This document shows, piece after piece, positions 63,460 to 64,000 of a stretch of 64,000 bases of DNA; the first letter of the stretch is position 1, and each line of letters starts with the position of its first letter. A program made the translations under genes and the position numbers. The stretch covers positions 1,480,501-1,544,500 of the forward strand of contig NZ_CP046566.1 of NCBI RefSeq assembly GCF_009740285.1. The letters run 5' to 3'. The notes beneath the pieces are model-generated. The model saw only the letters and a list, made by a program, of their open reading frames with translations, ran no database searches and was not told where the DNA came from. The DNA comes from Phnomibacter ginsenosidimutans. Lineage in GTDB: Bacteria > Bacteroidota > Bacteroidia > Chitinophagales > Chitinophagaceae.

Positions 63460-63765
63460 ATGCAGCAACTATCTCCAACGGAGCTGTGGCAATGGGTGCA
63501 GGAGCAACGGCCTTTTACCTTGCTGGATGTACGTGAAGAAGACGAACGCCAGCTCGACCATATTGGCGGCGAATGGATACCCATGGATGAAGTGCTGAAG
63601 CGGCATACAGAATTGCCGACAGATCAGCCATTGGTATTGTATTGCCGCAAAGGTGTTCGGAGTGCCATTGTTATTCAACGCTTACAAGAAAAGTACGGCA
63701 TGCACAACCTGTACAATCTTGCTGGAGGCATTACACAAATAAGGCAGTTGGGTTTGCCCTTGTAA
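63460..63765 (+). CDS. Single-domain rhodanese-like sulfurtransferase
   Basis: A 101-residue rhodanese domain with the active-site cysteine loop YCRKGVRSA and the structural motif LLDVREEDERQLDHIGGEWIP. It would move sulfane sulfur via a cysteine persulfide; the partner is unknown. It starts 7 bases after kup and is likely co-transcribed. Confidence 0.9.
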   Translation: MQQLSPTELWQWVQEQRPFTLLDVREEDERQLDHIGGEWIPMDEVLKRHTELPTDQPLVLYCRKGVRSAIVIQRLQEKYGMHNLYNLAGGITQIRQLGLPL

Positions 63766-63843
63766 AAAGCCTATTTTTAAAGCTCCTCGTCATTTCAACG
63801 CATTGCATTGGAGCTGTTGTTATCTATATCGGGCTGGTGGATT

Positions 63844-64000
63844 ATGGGCATCATGTATGTGGTGCTGGCTGCAATTGTATACCTGGTGCAGGAGCGGTTT
63901 ATTTTCAAACCTGAAAAGCTGCCGGCCGATTTTGCCTACAAATACGATGCACCGTTTCGGGAACTGAATTTTGAACCCGAACAGGGCGTCACTATCAACG
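63844..64000 (+). CDS. Alpha/beta hydrolase, N-terminal part (runs off the window)
   Basis: An open frame starts MGIMYVVLAAIVYLVQERF and continues IFKPEKLPADFAYKYD to the window end. A membrane-anchoring helix followed by FKPEKLPxDFxY is typical of Bem46/alpha-beta hydrolase proteins of Bacteroidota. The catalytic region lies outside. The start is uncertain; a TTG at 63808 would extend the hydrophobic segment. Confidence 0.65.
   Translation, partial: MGIMYVVLAAIVYLVQERFIFKPEKLPADFAYKYDAPFRELNFEPEQGVTIN

Overview
The window looks like chromosomal DNA of a Bacteroidota bacterium, most likely family Chitinophagaceae. The evidence is a SusC/SusD pair, a short primary sigma factor without region 1.1, a Bacteroidota-type serine palmitoyltransferase-like enzyme, a DUF3822-rsmD pair, LptE/LpxK/LolA-type envelope genes, and several promoter-like TTG...TAnnTTTG elements. 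Genes are densely packed on both strands, mostly housekeeping and cell-envelope functions. I saw no rRNA, tRNA, CRISPR array, prophage or insertion sequence.

Layout. 1-3.9 kb: end of an unknown gene, an OstA/LptA-like protein, NhaA and a DeoR-type regulator. 4.1-9.6 kb: SusC, SusD and a DUF4397 lipoprotein, closed by a terminator. 9.7-11.4 kb: a TrmH-type methyltransferase and two thioredoxin-fold proteins. 11.5-18.8 kb: a long minus-strand operon, miaB-mntA-hepT-sigma54 activator-lptE-(unknown)-secG-mltG-yihY, in which a HepT/MntA toxin-antitoxin pair sits between miaB and the envelope genes. 19-28.4 kb: tRNA modification (MnmD), an AlkA-type glycosylase, a serine palmitoyltransferase-like enzyme, UbiX, LolA, a large zinc metalloprotease and a ChaN-like protein. 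28.6-32.6 kb: an AT-rich secreted orphan and FtsK. 33.5-38.6 kb: a tightly overlapping DUF3822-rsmD-5-FCL-lpxK-rnr operon. 38.6-47.5 kb: HutG-like hydrolase, thioesterase, methyltransferases, a VPS10/BNR-repeat protein and a class IV aminotransferase. 47.7-56.5 kb: gcvP, YkgJ-like protein, glycosyltransferase, pgi, threonine aldolase and the primary sigma factor. 56.5-64 kb: an AT-rich TPR lipoprotein bounded by inverted repeats, an ECF sigma/anti-sigma pair, NlpC/P60, a repeat cluster, a lipoprotein-crcB-ppa operon, kup, rhodanese and the start of an alpha/beta hydrolase.

The most striking property is that nine genes that should be intact are each split by a one- or two-base indel: OstA-like, nhaA, secG, mnmD, hutG, a methyltransferase, the VPS10-like gene, the YkgJ-like gene and the primary sigma factor. 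Three lie in A or T homopolymers. Because the sigma factor is expected to be essential, I read most of these as sequence errors rather than real pseudogenes; each entry gives the joined span.

The best candidates for undescribed biology are the AT-rich TPR lipoprotein unit with attC-like inverted repeats (56.75-57.58 kb), several families of intergenic palindromic or degenerate repeats, the toxin-antitoxin pair inside an essential operon, and the coupling of a fluoride channel with pyrophosphatase.
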